Origin: Luscinia megarhynchos
Lineage: Eukaryota; Chordata; Aves; Passeriformes; Turdidae
Assembly: GCA_034336665.1 (NCBI GenBank)
Contig: JAPFBE010000033.1
Coordinates: forward strand, 2,108,001-2,172,000
DNA length: 64,000 nt
Direction of reading: 5' to 3'
Position numbers and translations under genes: made by a program. Within the stretch, counting starts at the first letter, position 1, and each line of letters begins with the position of its first letter. A model generated the notes under the pieces. It was not told where the DNA came from. It did not search any database and was given only the letters and a program-made list of their open reading frames with translations. Below are positions 1 to 9,971 of this stretch, piece after piece.

Positions 1-321
1 GATGCATCTTCGATCCGTTTGGGAGAAAGAGATCTCGAAGTCTTCTTTAAGAAAGTCACTTTTTATAGTCCTTTTCCAAAGCGAGTGGCTTCTGGCCAAA
101 AGGTGGGGAGATTTATGAACTATTGTATGTGGAGATCGTAGCCCCATGACGCAGGTGCGGGGACAGGGTGCGATAACCAGTACCCTGCAGTGTACCATGA
201 CAAGCACCAGGCACAGCTACAAACAGTCCTTGGCCCACAAGCATCCACCTCGGCCAGGCTGGAGCTCTGGTTCAGGGCAAGTGGTGTGGTCCCAGGTCTC
301 AGTCTCTGATGATGGTCGTGA
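1..321. other. Unassigned edge sequence, possible LTR fragment
   Basis: No coding region is recognised here. On the minus strand there is a TATA-like run (the complement of the ttttatag at about 72-79), and the stretch lies directly before retroviral pol. A truncated minus-strand LTR is possible, but the window edge hides the rest. Confidence 0.25.
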
Positions 322-1034
322 GGCAGATCAGAGAAAACTTTGGACAGACTCTTACAGCTTTTGAGTTGGAGAATCCTGAGACAGGGAGGAAAAGTCATCT
401 TACTTGGACAGTTCTACTGCAGGGTTTCAAGAATAGCCCAAGAATATTTGGAAATCAGCTAGCAAAGGAATTGGAAGATTGGAGGAGACAAGATACAGGA
501 GGAGTTATTCTTCAATATGTAGATGACATCTTGATTGCAGCTAGAACCAGAGCGGCCTGTATACAACTTACCGTAAGTTTATTAAACTTTTTGGGACTGA
601 GTGGGTACAGAGTTTCCAAAGACAAGGCACAGATTGTCAAGGAAGCAGCAGTTTATTTGTGGATCGAGATATTTCCTGGACACTGACAGCTCAGCAAAGA
701 ATGGAAAGAAGCCATCTGCTGACTTTCAGAGCCCCATACTGTGAGAGATGCCAGCTTTCATGGGAATGGTAGATTGGTGTCATTTGTGGATAGCAAATTA
801 TGGACTGCTGGTAAAATCCCTATATAGAGCACTAAAAGCAGCTGAAAAAGGAATTACATATGAACTGAAAACACAAGAGCAGCTTTTAAACAGCTAAAAC
901 ACTCTCTAATGTCAGCTCCAGCACTGGGATTGCTAGATTTAACTGAACCTTTTGAACTCTGTACATATGAGAGACTGAATATGGCATTGGGGGTACTAGC
1001 ACAGTGCCTCGGGAACCTAAGGAAGGCTGTGGCC
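322..1034 (+). pseudogene. Gammaretroviral pol fragment: reverse transcriptase
   Basis: The reading at 309-686 contains the RT palm: a LTWTVLLQGFKNSP block (gammaretroviral LPQGFKNSP with P to L) and the catalytic YVDD box at 516-527, followed by a conserved LNFLGLSGYRVSKDKAQI thumb-side segment. The frame then breaks (stop near 684) and fragments continue with FKQLKHSLMSAPALGLLDL (about 880-950) and a GVLAQ...LRKAVAC block ending at 1034, which is the RT connection. RT copies retroviral RNA into DNA. Here it is broken by several stops and truncated at the start, so it is inactive. Homology to the murine-leukaemia type is by motif recognition. Confidence 0.85.
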
Positions 1035-1457
1035 TGTTGTAACCTGGATAGCTGTTAATATGGTCGATGGTAAAGAGGCAGGAAGGGCCTTTGTATGGGT
1101 TCCACAGAGATGTTTATTTCAGCCATGCACGTGGATAGTCCAGGGTCAGAGGCAAAGGCAAAGGCAAACTTGTGGTGAGGGTCCAAGTTCAAGTACATGG
1201 ATGTTCAGGGCTGGGGAGCATCAGAGACCAATTACCAGGGGACATGGTGGTGGTACAAAGGTGGGGTTAGGGCATGGGAGCCAATGGGGAAACAGGGTGG
1301 GAGTGACCGAAAGACTGAGGGACAGGGAAAGGACACGGGGCTGACCAAGGGAACAGAACAAGGGTACATTGTCATTTGCTGTGAGAGAAGCCTCTTGTGT
1401 CTCCCTAACTAGGGAATGCTTTTTCAGGGTCTTCACAACTCTCTCAGGGTCTCCACA
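1035..1457 (-). repeat. 3' LTR of ERVK-like provirus A
   Basis: On the minus strand it begins TGTGGAGACC and ends GGTTACAACA. It matches 12212-12601 plus 5561-5573, the split 5' LTR. It contains an AATAAA polyadenylation signal near 1110. Compared with the 5' copy it carries a short tandem duplication near its start (agggtcttcacaactctctc inserted around 1427-1447). Confidence 0.85.
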
Positions 1458-1592
1458 ACTCTTCCTTCCTTTATTAGTTAAGAAGGCTTCTCTTAAGGAT
1501 TCTAAAATTAAATGTTTGACGCAAGTGAATGAACACAAAATGACAAAAACAATCAAAACTACCCATAAGACAATTTTCGAAATGCAAGCCAT
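1458..1592 (-). pseudogene. Env transmembrane tail of ERVK-like provirus A
   Basis: A minus-strand reading from 1592 gives a hydrophobic segment (IVLWVVLIVFVILCSF) followed by a short charged tail, directly upstream of a purine-rich tract (AAAGGAAGGAAGAG, about 1459-1472) and the 3' LTR. This is the position and shape of a retroviral Env membrane anchor and cytoplasmic tail. A similar tail is present at 20902-21168. Surface subunit and ectodomain are not found. An ERVL LTR (1663-2373) interrupts the upstream side. Confidence 0.6.
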
Positions 1593-1662
1593 CCCCTAAG
1601 TCTTCAATGTTCAAAGAGATTTTCTGAAGTGGTAGGAGGCAGGCAATGTTTTCTTGGCATGG

Positions 1663-2373
1663 TGTTGGGGGTTGAGTGTTTTTCTCTTTCTGTGTGAATT
1701 TAAAGAATTTTTCCCATTATCATGCCAATGAAGCTGGCCGGGTTATACCCAGGACCTTTGACGACTCAAGACAAAAGGGGTAGGTGGGAGCTGGGCTTCA
1801 GGAGGGGCTCTCGTGCTTCCGGAGGGGACTCATGTTTCCGGCGAGCTCGGAGGAGGACACCCTCTCGGCAGTTGCGCGGCCGAATACAGGAGAGCCAGAT
1901 GGCCTGCGATCACCTGCCCTGCATCTTCCCCGCTACAGCCTCCTGCCTCTGCGAACACAGCTAATCACCTGGACACAAATGGTGAGCGAGAAGCTGCCTG
2001 CTCCAGCCCGCTCTCCCCCTGAGACCAGCGTGGCCACTGCAGCCCCCTCCCACCTCCGTTCCCGCCTGCTCTCTGCAGCTGCCAGGCTTTGTTCCGTCTG
2101 CAGCCCCGGGACCGAGCGCAGAGAGAGCGTGCCTGCAGCTAAAGAAAGGACTGGGACCGAGTTATCTGTCCTGTTTTGTTGGTAATTTTAACAACTGCTG
2201 TTGTTTCTGCTTGTACGGTTAGATATATTAGTAAAAGAGCTGTTATTCCTACCCCCTTATCTCTGTCTCAGAGTCTTTGATTCAAACATTTATAATATTT
2301 GGGGGAAGTGGAATTAAGGTCTCTACTTCAAAGGAAAACTTCTGCTTTTATTGGCAAAAACCAAACCAGGACA
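1663..2373 (+). repeat. Solo LTR, ERVL-like family (same as provirus at 13884-20451)
   Basis: Starts TGTTGGGGGTTGAG and ends CAAACCAGGACA, flanked by a perfect 5-bp duplication CATGG (1658-1662 and 2374-2378). The family is the one bounding the minus-strand provirus at 13884-20451, and also the solo LTR at 23520-24240. Open readings inside it (for example 1722-1964 and 1784-2185) are LTR shadows. Confidence 0.88.
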
Positions 2374-2378
2374 CATGG

Positions 2379-2630
2379 CTTATCAGGAAACTGAGTCAGG
2401 AGTGGGATTCCTCAACAAGGACTGGTACTCTGCTTGCTGTTAGCAGTGTGGTCAGCTGTGGTTGAGTCTGTACGAGGTAGAGTGGGGCTGATTTGCCTGT
2501 TGAAGCTCTAGCAAGAGATTGTTATTTTGAAGAAAAATGTTGTTACCTTAGGGGACTCTCCTTTCCCCTCCCCCCTCGTATCATCCCCTCTCTTGTATTA
2601 AGAAGGAACTCTGGGAAAAGGAATTGGTAG
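2379..2630. other. Unassigned internal sequence of provirus A
   Basis: It lies between the solo LTR and the Y-box-like segment. A plus-strand reading near 2493-2560 shows a cysteine-rich block (DCYFEEKCCYL) that faintly recalls a retroviral TM, but it is in the wrong orientation for provirus A and too short to call. Confidence 0.2.
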
Positions 2631-3990
2631 CTATGCAGCAAAGGTAGGGAGAAGCGTGGCGGTGGGAGGAAGACTATGGAGGGGAAAGGGAAGTAGGAAT
2701 TCGGGGGAACATAAAGAAGGGGTAATGGGATCTAGGGAAATTCCAAAAGGAGTTTGATTTTTTAGTGGATGGGAAAAGGGGAAAGTGGGAGGGAGGCAGG
2801 GAGGCAATAGGGATTGGGGGAAGGCACCCAGAGGAGTGTGACTTATGCATCTGGGAGGTTTTGCAAATATGGGAGGGGGCTTCTGGTTGCAGGAAGGCTG
2901 GTTGGTGTTTTGCATTGTCTCTGCTTTTGGGCTGCTGCTGAAGCTTGACAGCTGTTGGCTTTGGGCTCCATCTCTTCAGTAGTTGTGGGGGGGACCTCTA
3001 GGACATGGATAGTAGTTGCGGTTTGGTGCATGTTTGCTACCTTGCACTGGAACTCTACCAGGTCCCATGACATTGGCTAGTTGGGGGCCTTTTTTTGCCT
3101 GTACTATATCAAATTCCACAATCTCTCCATTTCCTACACTGTGGAGATATTTCCTGGGGTTATTCTTTTTTATAGCAGTCTGATGGACAAACAGATCTTC
3201 CTTGGTATCATTCCAGGTGATGAAACCATATCTATGCTTCACGTTGAACCATTTCACTGTGCCCAAAATTTTCGTTGCAATGACTTTTTTACTTTTGCCA
3301 GTGAATTTGTGTTTGTGGTTGTGCTGCTGTTGTTGGACGTCTTGGTGTTGGCAAGGTTGTTGCCTGCTGTGGTGCTGCTGCTGCTGTTGCAGGCAGGAGG
3401 CGGCGGGTGTGGAGGGCCCATGTGCGCAGCTCCCCCTGGCCCACACCCCCGCCCCCCAACAGTGCATGTGCAGGGGCAGTGCAGCTGGTGTGCAGGCGAT
3501 GTGGTGCTCTGGCACCGGAGGCATGGCAGTGGAGGGTGGCGGAGCTCTATGCCCACGCCGCGTCCTGCGGTGCCATGGCAACCAAGATGAACATGATCAC
3601 TCCCTCGTATACAGTCCTCTCCAGCTCGGCATAGCTCCTCAGGCTGTGCAAATGGAGCGGGCTCCCAAGTGGGGTTTCTTTCCTTTTGGTTGTAAGTGAC
3701 TGGTGCAGCTGTAATTTGCCAGTTGGGGGCTGAGTCTCTGACCCCACCACCCTTACTTTTGGGACTGGGACAGTGTGAACTGGGTGAGGGTGGTGTGGGA
3801 ACCAAAAGGCGGAGCGTGCCTGTGGGCAAAGTCCCAAACAGGAGGGGAAGGACCTGATGTGGTACCGCTCCGGGATGTGTGGGAGGAGCCAGAGGAGGGG
3901 CAGGGCACAATGATGTGTGCAGGAAGAGATGGAAGGGGAGACCCTGTGCCTGCAGCCATGCGGTCTCCGCCATCTTGAGCACACGAGGGC
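2631..3990 (-). pseudogene. Y-box/cold-shock-domain retrocopy inside provirus A
   Basis: The minus-strand reading 3581-2976 contains a near-complete cold-shock domain (about residues 98-178, genome 3048-3290): [17 protein letters not shown], then an RNP1-like YGFI, RNP2-like [19 protein letters not shown], and a VPVQGSK segment downstream. This matches Y-box proteins of the YBX1 type, which bind RNA and single-stranded DNA. In YBX genes this region is split by introns; here it is continuous, so it is a retrocopy. It is diverged: the usual NG before YGFI is HR, and the usual INRND is ITWND. After a stop the frame shifts (a 3073-2843 reading continues), and the basic/aromatic C-terminal islands are not visible. 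The N-terminal part is Gln/His-rich from a CAG/CTG-like run. It lies in the same orientation as provirus A where pol should be. Whether the virus captured it or it inserted later is not settled. Confidence 0.75.
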
Positions 3991-4059
3991 GGCCACGTGA
4001 CCCCAAACATGCGGTGGGAGCTGTCTTGTGCAGCAGGGGTAAGGACAGGAAAACTTGGA

Positions 4060-4595
4060 GAAGAAGACTTTTCCTGTGACAGGAGAAGGGGTGTCAGGGC
4101 ACTAAGAGGCGAACACAGAGGAGAGGTTTTCAGCTAGGGTTTAGCATTTCCTGAACATGCAGTAGGACTCGGAACGCATAAAGCAATCGTAATAAACAAA
4201 CGACAACATTTCCTCACTGGTAAGTCTTCCCCAGTCTGTAGCTCTCTCCAAACCTCTTCTGTGAGAAACGAGGTTCACTTTCCTGTTGGATTTTAAAAGG
4301 TTTAATAAAAGACAATAAGAAACAAAAAAATAAAGCAAAAGGTTATAACGTCTGAGTGCTTGGCATTCAGCCAAGACCACACCTGCTGTTTTGGAGTCAC
4401 CCCTTAAATTCATCAGCCCATTGCATATTCATAGACCCAATCATATATTTTCAAACTTTTCTACAGACTGTTTTCCACATTCCAAGAACTGTTTTACATG
4501 ACCACTCCTTGAGTCTGACTTTTTAGAGTATGCGTGTTTCTTGGCTGTGGTTTTAATTCATTTTTCTTATCAGTCTTAATTTGAGCTGTTGTTGC
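4060..4595 (-). repeat. LTR-like sequence, type related to 28560-29160
   Basis: On the minus strand it has a CTTTTGCTTTATT...TTATTGTCTTTTATTAAA block (about 4300-4345) also seen with few changes near 28640-28680. Boundaries are uncertain. The short reading 4141-4413 is treated as chance. Confidence 0.5.
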
Positions 4596-5050
4596 TGTTA
4601 GGGCAGATGCGACATATGAAAGGACGCACTACATTTCAGAAGGCTAATATCTGTTTATTACAACAGCCGGCTGTCTTTTATACCCTCTACAAAGTTTACA
4701 CTTTATTCATTGGCTAAAATAAATCAACATAATATTCATTGGTGTAAAACCATTTCCACCCCTTTTTTTCACAAAAGTTTTCTAAAAATACTTTTCCTAG
4801 CTGCAGGTTTTCTTTCCCGCTTATCTCCTTCTTCTTCTCTTCTTGGTCTCCATGCCAACAGCCTTGATGGAATACCTTTCAGAAACAACCCTTATTCATT
4901 AACCTTCTCTGAATCATAGACCAGCTGTCAGCTCCCTTCCATAGGCCGTGGTCTTCAATTTCTACAGACAGTCGGTGCTGGCAACTGGTATATCAATAGC
5001 AGGTGTCTTCACTGGGTGTTGTCCAACCAAGCAGGCAGTTCACTTACTAC
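4596..5050 (-). repeat. LTR with TATA box and polyadenylation signal
   Basis: On the minus strand there is GGGTATAAAAGACAGCC (TATA box near 4677-4683), then an AATAAA about 25 bp further at about 4655, and an end at CTGCCCTAACA (4596). This short U3-R-U5 spacing is typical of alpha/betaretroviral LTRs. The U3 start is not resolved and no duplication was found. Confidence 0.55.
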
Positions 5051-5062
5051 AAAGACACTTTA

Positions 5063-5473
5063 TCAGCCTATGTTACTCCTAAAGAAACTATATCTTAAAA
5101 ACCATTTCAACACCACACATAAAATATCCACCCTAATATCTGCAAAAAAGCCAATACCATAATATGTATTTATAACATCGTCCAAAAAATCAGCGGTTAG
5201 AACTGAGTCCCGTGAAGCATAAGGAAAATACTTAAACAACCAGTGTGCAAAACACTTCAAATCCCCCTTTGAAAAAGAATTTTCTCGACAAAGGGTCTCT
5301 TTAAGTTGGAGGTAAACTTCCCGCTGTGGATGGATGAGTCCTGCTTCCATCTCAACCCAAGTGTCTTTCCAACACCCGAGAGTAAAAGGAGAAAAGAAAC
5401 AGAGTGAAGAGTGACCCAAAATTTGAAACTCATGACACTGGGGTAAAAAAAAAAACCTCTCGAAGTGGACCAT
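5063..5473 (-). pseudogene. Gag matrix fragment of provirus A
   Basis: A 136-codon minus-strand reading holds a helical domain HPQREVYLQLKETLC...SKGDLKCFAHWLFKYFPY, the pattern of an alpha/betaretroviral matrix protein, which targets Gag to the membrane. It starts about 70 bp downstream of the PBS-like site, so the expected gag start is near. No capsid or nucleocapsid follows: the next sequence downstream is an LTR (4596-5050). There is no glycine-2 myristoylation context at the listed ATG, so the true start may lie elsewhere or be damaged. Confidence 0.6.
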
Positions 5474-5540
5474 TGGGTATTACTCAGATAAAATTCAGAG
5501 GTCTCTTCGGGGGTGGCTGGATGCTTTCAAGTAGTGGATG

Positions 5541-5558
5541 TTCTAGTTCGATGCGCCA
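5541..5558 (-). promoter_or_regulatory. Primer-binding site, tRNA-Lys-like
   Basis: On the minus strand, two bases after the LTR end (ACAACA), the sequence begins TGGCGC and continues with a CGAAC block offset by one base relative to the tRNA-Lys3 complement (TGGCGCCCGAAC...). A degraded lysine-type site fits an ERVK-like virus. Confidence 0.5.
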
Positions 5559-5560
5559 TT

Positions 5561-5573
5561 TGTTGTAACCTAG
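5561..5573 (-). repeat. Terminal 13 bp of the split 5' LTR of provirus A
   Basis: Plus strand TGTTGTAACCTAG matches the left end of the 3' LTR (1035-1047, TGTTGTAACCTGG). The remainder of this LTR is at 12212-12601. The last five bases are the ERVL target duplication. Confidence 0.85.
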
Positions 5574-6126
5574 TTTCCCAGGTTGGTGTTATGTCTACTC
5601 CTCTCCCTGCCCCCCTCGCTGTCTGCACGGAGCTGCCTGCCGCCGTGGCCACTCCTCCCCCGCCCTGGCTGGCCCCCGGCCTGCTGCTGCTGCTGCTGCT
5701 TGGCTGCTGCTGCTTGCTGTTTTTTTCCCCTCCCCCTGACTGCTTCTGCCCCTGCTGCTGCTGCTTTTTTTCCCCCCTCCCTTCTTCTCCTCATCTCGAA
5801 GATCTGTACCAGCTCCGGACGGTGACCTGAATATCAGAGACTGCCTCTGGAGTCTGCCAAAGAAGCTTTTCGCCCTTCCCAGCAGCCACTGTCTGAGCTC
5901 GTCCATCCTCGCTCACTTTGGTGAAAACGTTTTTTTGTCATCTGGGAATCGTTCTTTCCTGGTGCTGGGAAGTGTTTTTCTTGTGCTTGTTAATAAATAT
6001 GTTTTTTTCACTTTTCCCCCTGAGGAAAATTCTTTCCGAGCCCGGTGGGGGGAGAAATCATGAGGGGTTTATTCTCTGGGGGGCTCCTTTGGACGTTTTC
6101 CCCCAATTTTGTCCTAAACTTGGACA
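5574..6126 (+). repeat. 5' LTR of ERVL-like provirus 1
   Basis: 553 bp, TTTCCCAGG...TTGGACA (the 3' copy starts TGTCCTGGG). Contains a (CTG)n tract at about 5685-5716, pyrimidine runs, and AATAAA near 5994. All ORFs on either strand across 5513-5906 come from these repeats. Confidence 0.9.
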
Positions 6127-6135
6127 AATAAATTT

Positions 6136-6153
6136 TGGTGGCCCATATGGGGA
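6136..6153 (+). promoter_or_regulatory. Primer-binding site, tRNA-Ile type
   Basis: TGGTGGCCCATATGGGGA matches the complement of the 3' end of tRNA-Ile(AAT) (TGGTGGCCCGTACGGGGA) at 16 of 18 positions. Both mismatches are transitions at CpG sites of the tRNA complement, as expected from methylation decay. It lies 9 bp after the LTR end. Confidence 0.75.
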
Positions 6154-6463
6154 GGCCAGAGAAAGTGGAAAAAACTTTAATAATATTTTGTTTTCAATTG
6201 TTTGTGTTGGCATTGGTATGTTTTTCGAACCCATAATGTTTTTTGGAGTGGAAGCCTGCCTGTATGTTTGGTCTTTAGGGTTTTTTGAAGTGTTAATACC
6301 CCTGTGGTCCTTGGATCTGTTCTCTTATCTGGAGATAGCCCCAGTGTTGTCCCTAATACGTAGTTTTTGTATTAAAGGGGTATTAACCAAAATATTTATT
6401 GGACTAGGCTTGGTTGTGATGATTTGCAGGAGGTTTATAAGAATGTTAGAATCTGCTTCGGGG

Positions 6464-7948
6464 ATGTATAATTCATGGTTTTTGTTGTGCACTCAATTGA
6501 TTAGAGGAGAAGCAGGCAAAGAGGATTTCTTGCCTTTATTTTCCTTCTTCTCCTCTGAATCATTTACATCTCTATTAGAAAATGTTCAGTTCTCCCTGAA
6601 TGTTAAGGAAATCATCTTTCTGGTATTTAACTTAGTAAGTTTTTTCTATACTGTCTGCAGCCCATATAGAATGAAGGCTGAGATTTCTAGAGGGGCTGGT
6701 GAGACTCCTGATTTAGGAGTAAAGCCAAGCAAGAGGAACCCTGAGTGGAGTGGGAAATGGGAGAACATGGGCCAAATTCTAAAAGAATTTTCTGACCCTA
6801 TAAACTGGGACTTCCCATCTGAACAGATTCAGGATCCAATCGAGGTTGCAAAGTATCTGATAGAGAAGTGTCAGGATAACCCTAAGGAAAAAAAGATCAC
6901 TGCAGTGAGCTGGGCTCTGGCGTATGCTTATCGTACCCTGTTAGATACTGTAGGAAAACAAACAAAGGAAAGGGAAGGGGGAGATAAAGTAGCTAATATC
7001 CCAGTCACTCAGGCTGCAGCTGACACCCCAGGCTCGAGGACAGGGGCGAAATTAGACAGTAAGCTGCAACCAATGACTGTGGCTACCAGCACAAGAAGTG
7101 GAAAGTGCACAAAGAAGACCGATCGGCCAGTGGATGATGATGATGAGGATGCAGGAGAAGGACCCTCAATGCCTCCTGATATAAAATCAAGAGTCAAAGC
7201 AACTGGTGTGAGATCAGAGACTAATAATGAGTCCCTTTCCCTAAAGGATCTTCATGGTCTAAGGAAGGATTATACGAGATGACCTGATGAGTCCATAATT
7301 AGTTAGTTGGTCCGGCTTCGGGATGCGGCAGGCAAGGCTACCATTCTGCATGGCACTGAAGCGAGACATTTGGGATCCCTGTTGCATGATCCGGTCATCG
7401 ATCAAGGAATGATGAGGGGGACTAACCCTCACAGCCTCTGGGCACGGGTCCTGGACAGCGTGGCACAAAGATATCTGTGTGCAGATGACCTGTATATGCA
7501 GCAGACCCAGTAGAAAACTATAGAGCAAGAAATCCAACGCCTAAGGGAAATGGCAGTAGCAAAGATCATTTTTTCAGATGACATAACAACTAGGAATCTG
7601 GACCTGGTACCATGCACACCGGTGATGTGGAGAAAACTTGTGCGACTCGAGCCATCTGAATACGCCTCTGCCTTAGCAATAATGAAGCGAGAAGAGATAT
7701 ATGAGACAGTTCTTGATATGGCCAAGAAGCTTCGAGCCTATGCGGATGCTGTACATGGCTCAACCCATGTCAGAATCGCAGCCGTGGAAACACGCTTGCA
7801 GAACTTAGAGGACAAGATAGAGGAAAATCATAAGAGGCTCAGGGAGGAGATTAAGGAGGACCTCCTCCAAATCTCAGCTGTGCAAATTAGACATCCTGGC
7901 ATCCAATGCAGACGTTTCCCCGATGGGGAGAGGAGGTACACTCTCTGA
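6464..7948 (+). pseudogene. ERVL-like gag of provirus 1
   Basis: The first block ends at 7282 in a reading that is open back to 5918. The ATG at 6464 (or 6443) is preferred because it leaves a leader of about 320 bp after the PBS, like provirus 2. Near its start is a hydrophobic segment (EIIFLVFNLVSFFYTV), matched in provirus 2 (IILWLVLLISLLNLFYL), then a PEW...GQILK motif, an acidic run (DDDDED), and a stop at 7280-7282. Homologous sequence goes on in other frames: 7307-7513 (GTEARHLGSL, shared with provirus 2 as GTEARNLGSL) and 7550-7948, which has a coiled-coil-like stretch. Gag forms the particle; this copy is frameshifted at least twice. Confidence 0.7.
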
Positions 7949-7966
7949 GCTGAGTTGTGATTTTTC

Positions 7967-8203
7967 TTGCAGGATTCTGGAGAGAACATGAGGAGATTCG
8001 ATGGGAAGCCTACGGCTGCTCTGGAACAACGGGTGAGGGATTTGAAGGAAGGCAAGATTGAAAGAGGAAGTTCCACCAAAAGAAGAGCTGCTCCTGTTGC
8101 CCGCAGCCAAAGTGCCAAATATGATAGTGATAATGACATGTCTGACCCTCTTGAAGGAACCTCTAAGATGTATGCCCCAGGAAAGAAGGATAAACAGGCT
8201 TAG
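7967..8203 (+). pseudogene. Gag C-terminal segment of provirus 1
   Basis: A short basic reading (KRRAAPVARSQSAKY) ending DPLEGTSKMYAP, also present in provirus 2 as DPLEGTSTMYAQ (17851-18090). It lacks CCHC zinc knuckles; basic residues could serve RNA binding as in spuma-like Gag, which is an inference. Confidence 0.6.
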
Positions 8204-8230
8204 AGGGGCCCTGCCTCTAGCCAGGGTGAG

Positions 8231-8707
8231 GTGAGGGAGAATCATGTCTTTTGGACTGTGTGGATTTGGTGGCCTGGCACATCGAAACCACAGAAGTATA
8301 GAGCTTCAGTTGACACAGGTGCACAATGTACAATAATTCCATCAAGATACATGGGGGCAGAATCTGTTTCTATTGCTGGTGTGACAGGTGGATCTCAGGA
8401 TTTCACCCTGGCAGAAGCTTAAGTGAGTTTAACTGGAAAGGAATGGAAGAAACACCTTATTGTGACTGGTCCAGAGGCCCCATGCATTTTGGGCATAGAT
8501 TACCTTCGAAGCGGGTATTTTAAGGACCCAAAAGGACTCAGGTGGGCATTTGGGATAGCAGCTGTGATGGCAGAGCACATCCGGCAATTGAACACCTTGC
8601 CTGGACTGTCCGAGAATCCAATTACAGTAGGACTTCTGAAAGGAGGAGAGCAACGGGTACCAATTGCCACTTCAATAGTGCATCGCCGGCAATATAGGAC
8701 ATCTTGA
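8231..8707 (+). pseudogene. Protease and pol start of provirus 1
   Basis: The reading 8231-8422 has the aspartic protease active site VDTGAQCTIIPS. A stop at 8420-8422 interrupts it, and 8423-8707 continues in the same frame with ILGIDYLRSGYF, the second conserved block of retroviral protease, then a linker to RT. Another stop sits at 8705-8707. The protease cleaves the Gag-Pol polyprotein. It is interrupted here. Confidence 0.75.
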
Positions 8708-8713
8708 GATGCT

Positions 8714-9648
8714 GTGATCCCCATCCATAAGATGATCCAAGAGCTGGAGACCCAAGGGGTGGTTAGCAAAACCCACTCACCCTTCAACTGCCCCATTTGG
8801 CCTGTGCACAAATCTGATGGAGAATGGAGATTGACTGTGGACTATCGTGCCTTGAATGAAGTGACTCCATCGCTGAGTGCTGCCGTGCCGGACATGCTGG
8901 AACTCCAGTATGAGCTGGAGTCCAAGGCAGCAAAGTGGTACGCCACCATTGACATCACCAATGCATTTTTCTCCATTCCTTTGGCAGCAGAATGCAGGCC
9001 TCAGTTTGCTTTTACATGGAGAGGTGTGCAATATACTTGGAACCGACTGCCCCAGGGGTGGAAGCACAGTCCTACCATCTGTCATGGACTGATTCAGAAG
9101 ACACTAGAAAAGGGTGAGGCTCCAGAACATTTACAATATATTGATGACATCATTAGAGTGGAAACACAGCAGCAGAGGTGTTTGAGAAAGGAGAGAAAAT
9201 TATCCAAATCCTCCTGGAAGCCAGCTTGGCTATTAAGAAGAGTTAAGTTAAGGGACCTGCTCTGGATATTCAGTTTTTAGGAGTGAAGTGGCAAGATGGA
9301 CGGCGTCAGATTCCTACTGATGTCATCAACAAAATTACAGCTGTGTCTCCACCAACCAATAAGAAGGAGACACAAGCTTTCTTAGGTGCTATAGGTTTCT
9401 GGAGGATGCACATTCCTGAATACAGTCAGCTTGTAAGCCCTCTTTACCTGGTTACTTGCAAGAAGAACAATTTCCATTGGGGCCCTGAGCAGCAACAATC
9501 TTTTGCTCAGATAAAGCAGGAAATAGCTCATGCCGTGGCCCTTGGCCTAGTCAGAACGGGACCAGATGTGAAGAACGTGCTTTACTCTGCAGCCGGAAAC
9601 CATGGTTTGCCTTGGAGTTTTTGGCAGAAGGTGCCTGGTGAGACCTGA
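8714..9648 (+). pseudogene. Reverse transcriptase of ERVL-like provirus 1
   Basis: Ordered RT motifs are visible: WRLTVDYRALNEV (about 8824-8862), IDITNAFFSIPL, FAFTWRGVQYTWNRLPQGWKHSP, and the catalytic YIDD box at 9137-9148. The frame shifts after about 9150-9280 and continues 9283-9648 with the thumb/connection (QAFLGAIGFWRMHIPEYS). The catalytic aspartates are kept, but the frameshift and later stops make it inactive. Confidence 0.85.
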
Positions 9649-9971
9649 GGCCGACCACTGGGATTCTGGAGTCGGAGCTACAGAGGGTCTGAAGGTAACT
9701 ACACCCCAATAGAGAAGGAAATCTTGGCCGCCTATGAAGGAGTCAAAGCTGCTTCAGAGGTGATCGGTACAGAAGCACAACTCCTCCTGGCATCCTGACT
9801 GCTGGTGTTGGGGTGGATGTTCAGAGGAAAGATTCCCTCCACTCACCATGCCACCAGTGCTACATGGAGCAAGTGGATTGCTCTCATTACACAGCATGCC
9901 CGAATTGGAAAACTAAATCGTCCTGGAATTTTGGAAATAATTACCAACTGGCCAGAAGGTGAAAGTTTGGT

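Noticed and set aside
1060..1412. Plus-strand readings repeated at 12264-12509, suggesting a duplicated gene
   Set aside because: They are antisense to the two LTRs of ERVK-like provirus A.
2493..2560. Retroviral TM-like cysteine block on +
   Set aside because: Too short, wrong strand for the surrounding provirus, no supporting domain.
3254..4006. 250-codon minus reading overlapping the Y-box segment
   Set aside because: Out of frame with the cold-shock domain, low-complexity composition (Pro, Cys, Ser), no known domain; judged a shadow.
5513..5906. Poly-Gln/Ala/Leu readings in several frames
   Set aside because: They come from CTG and pyrimidine repeats in the ERVL LTR and recur at 11549-11992.
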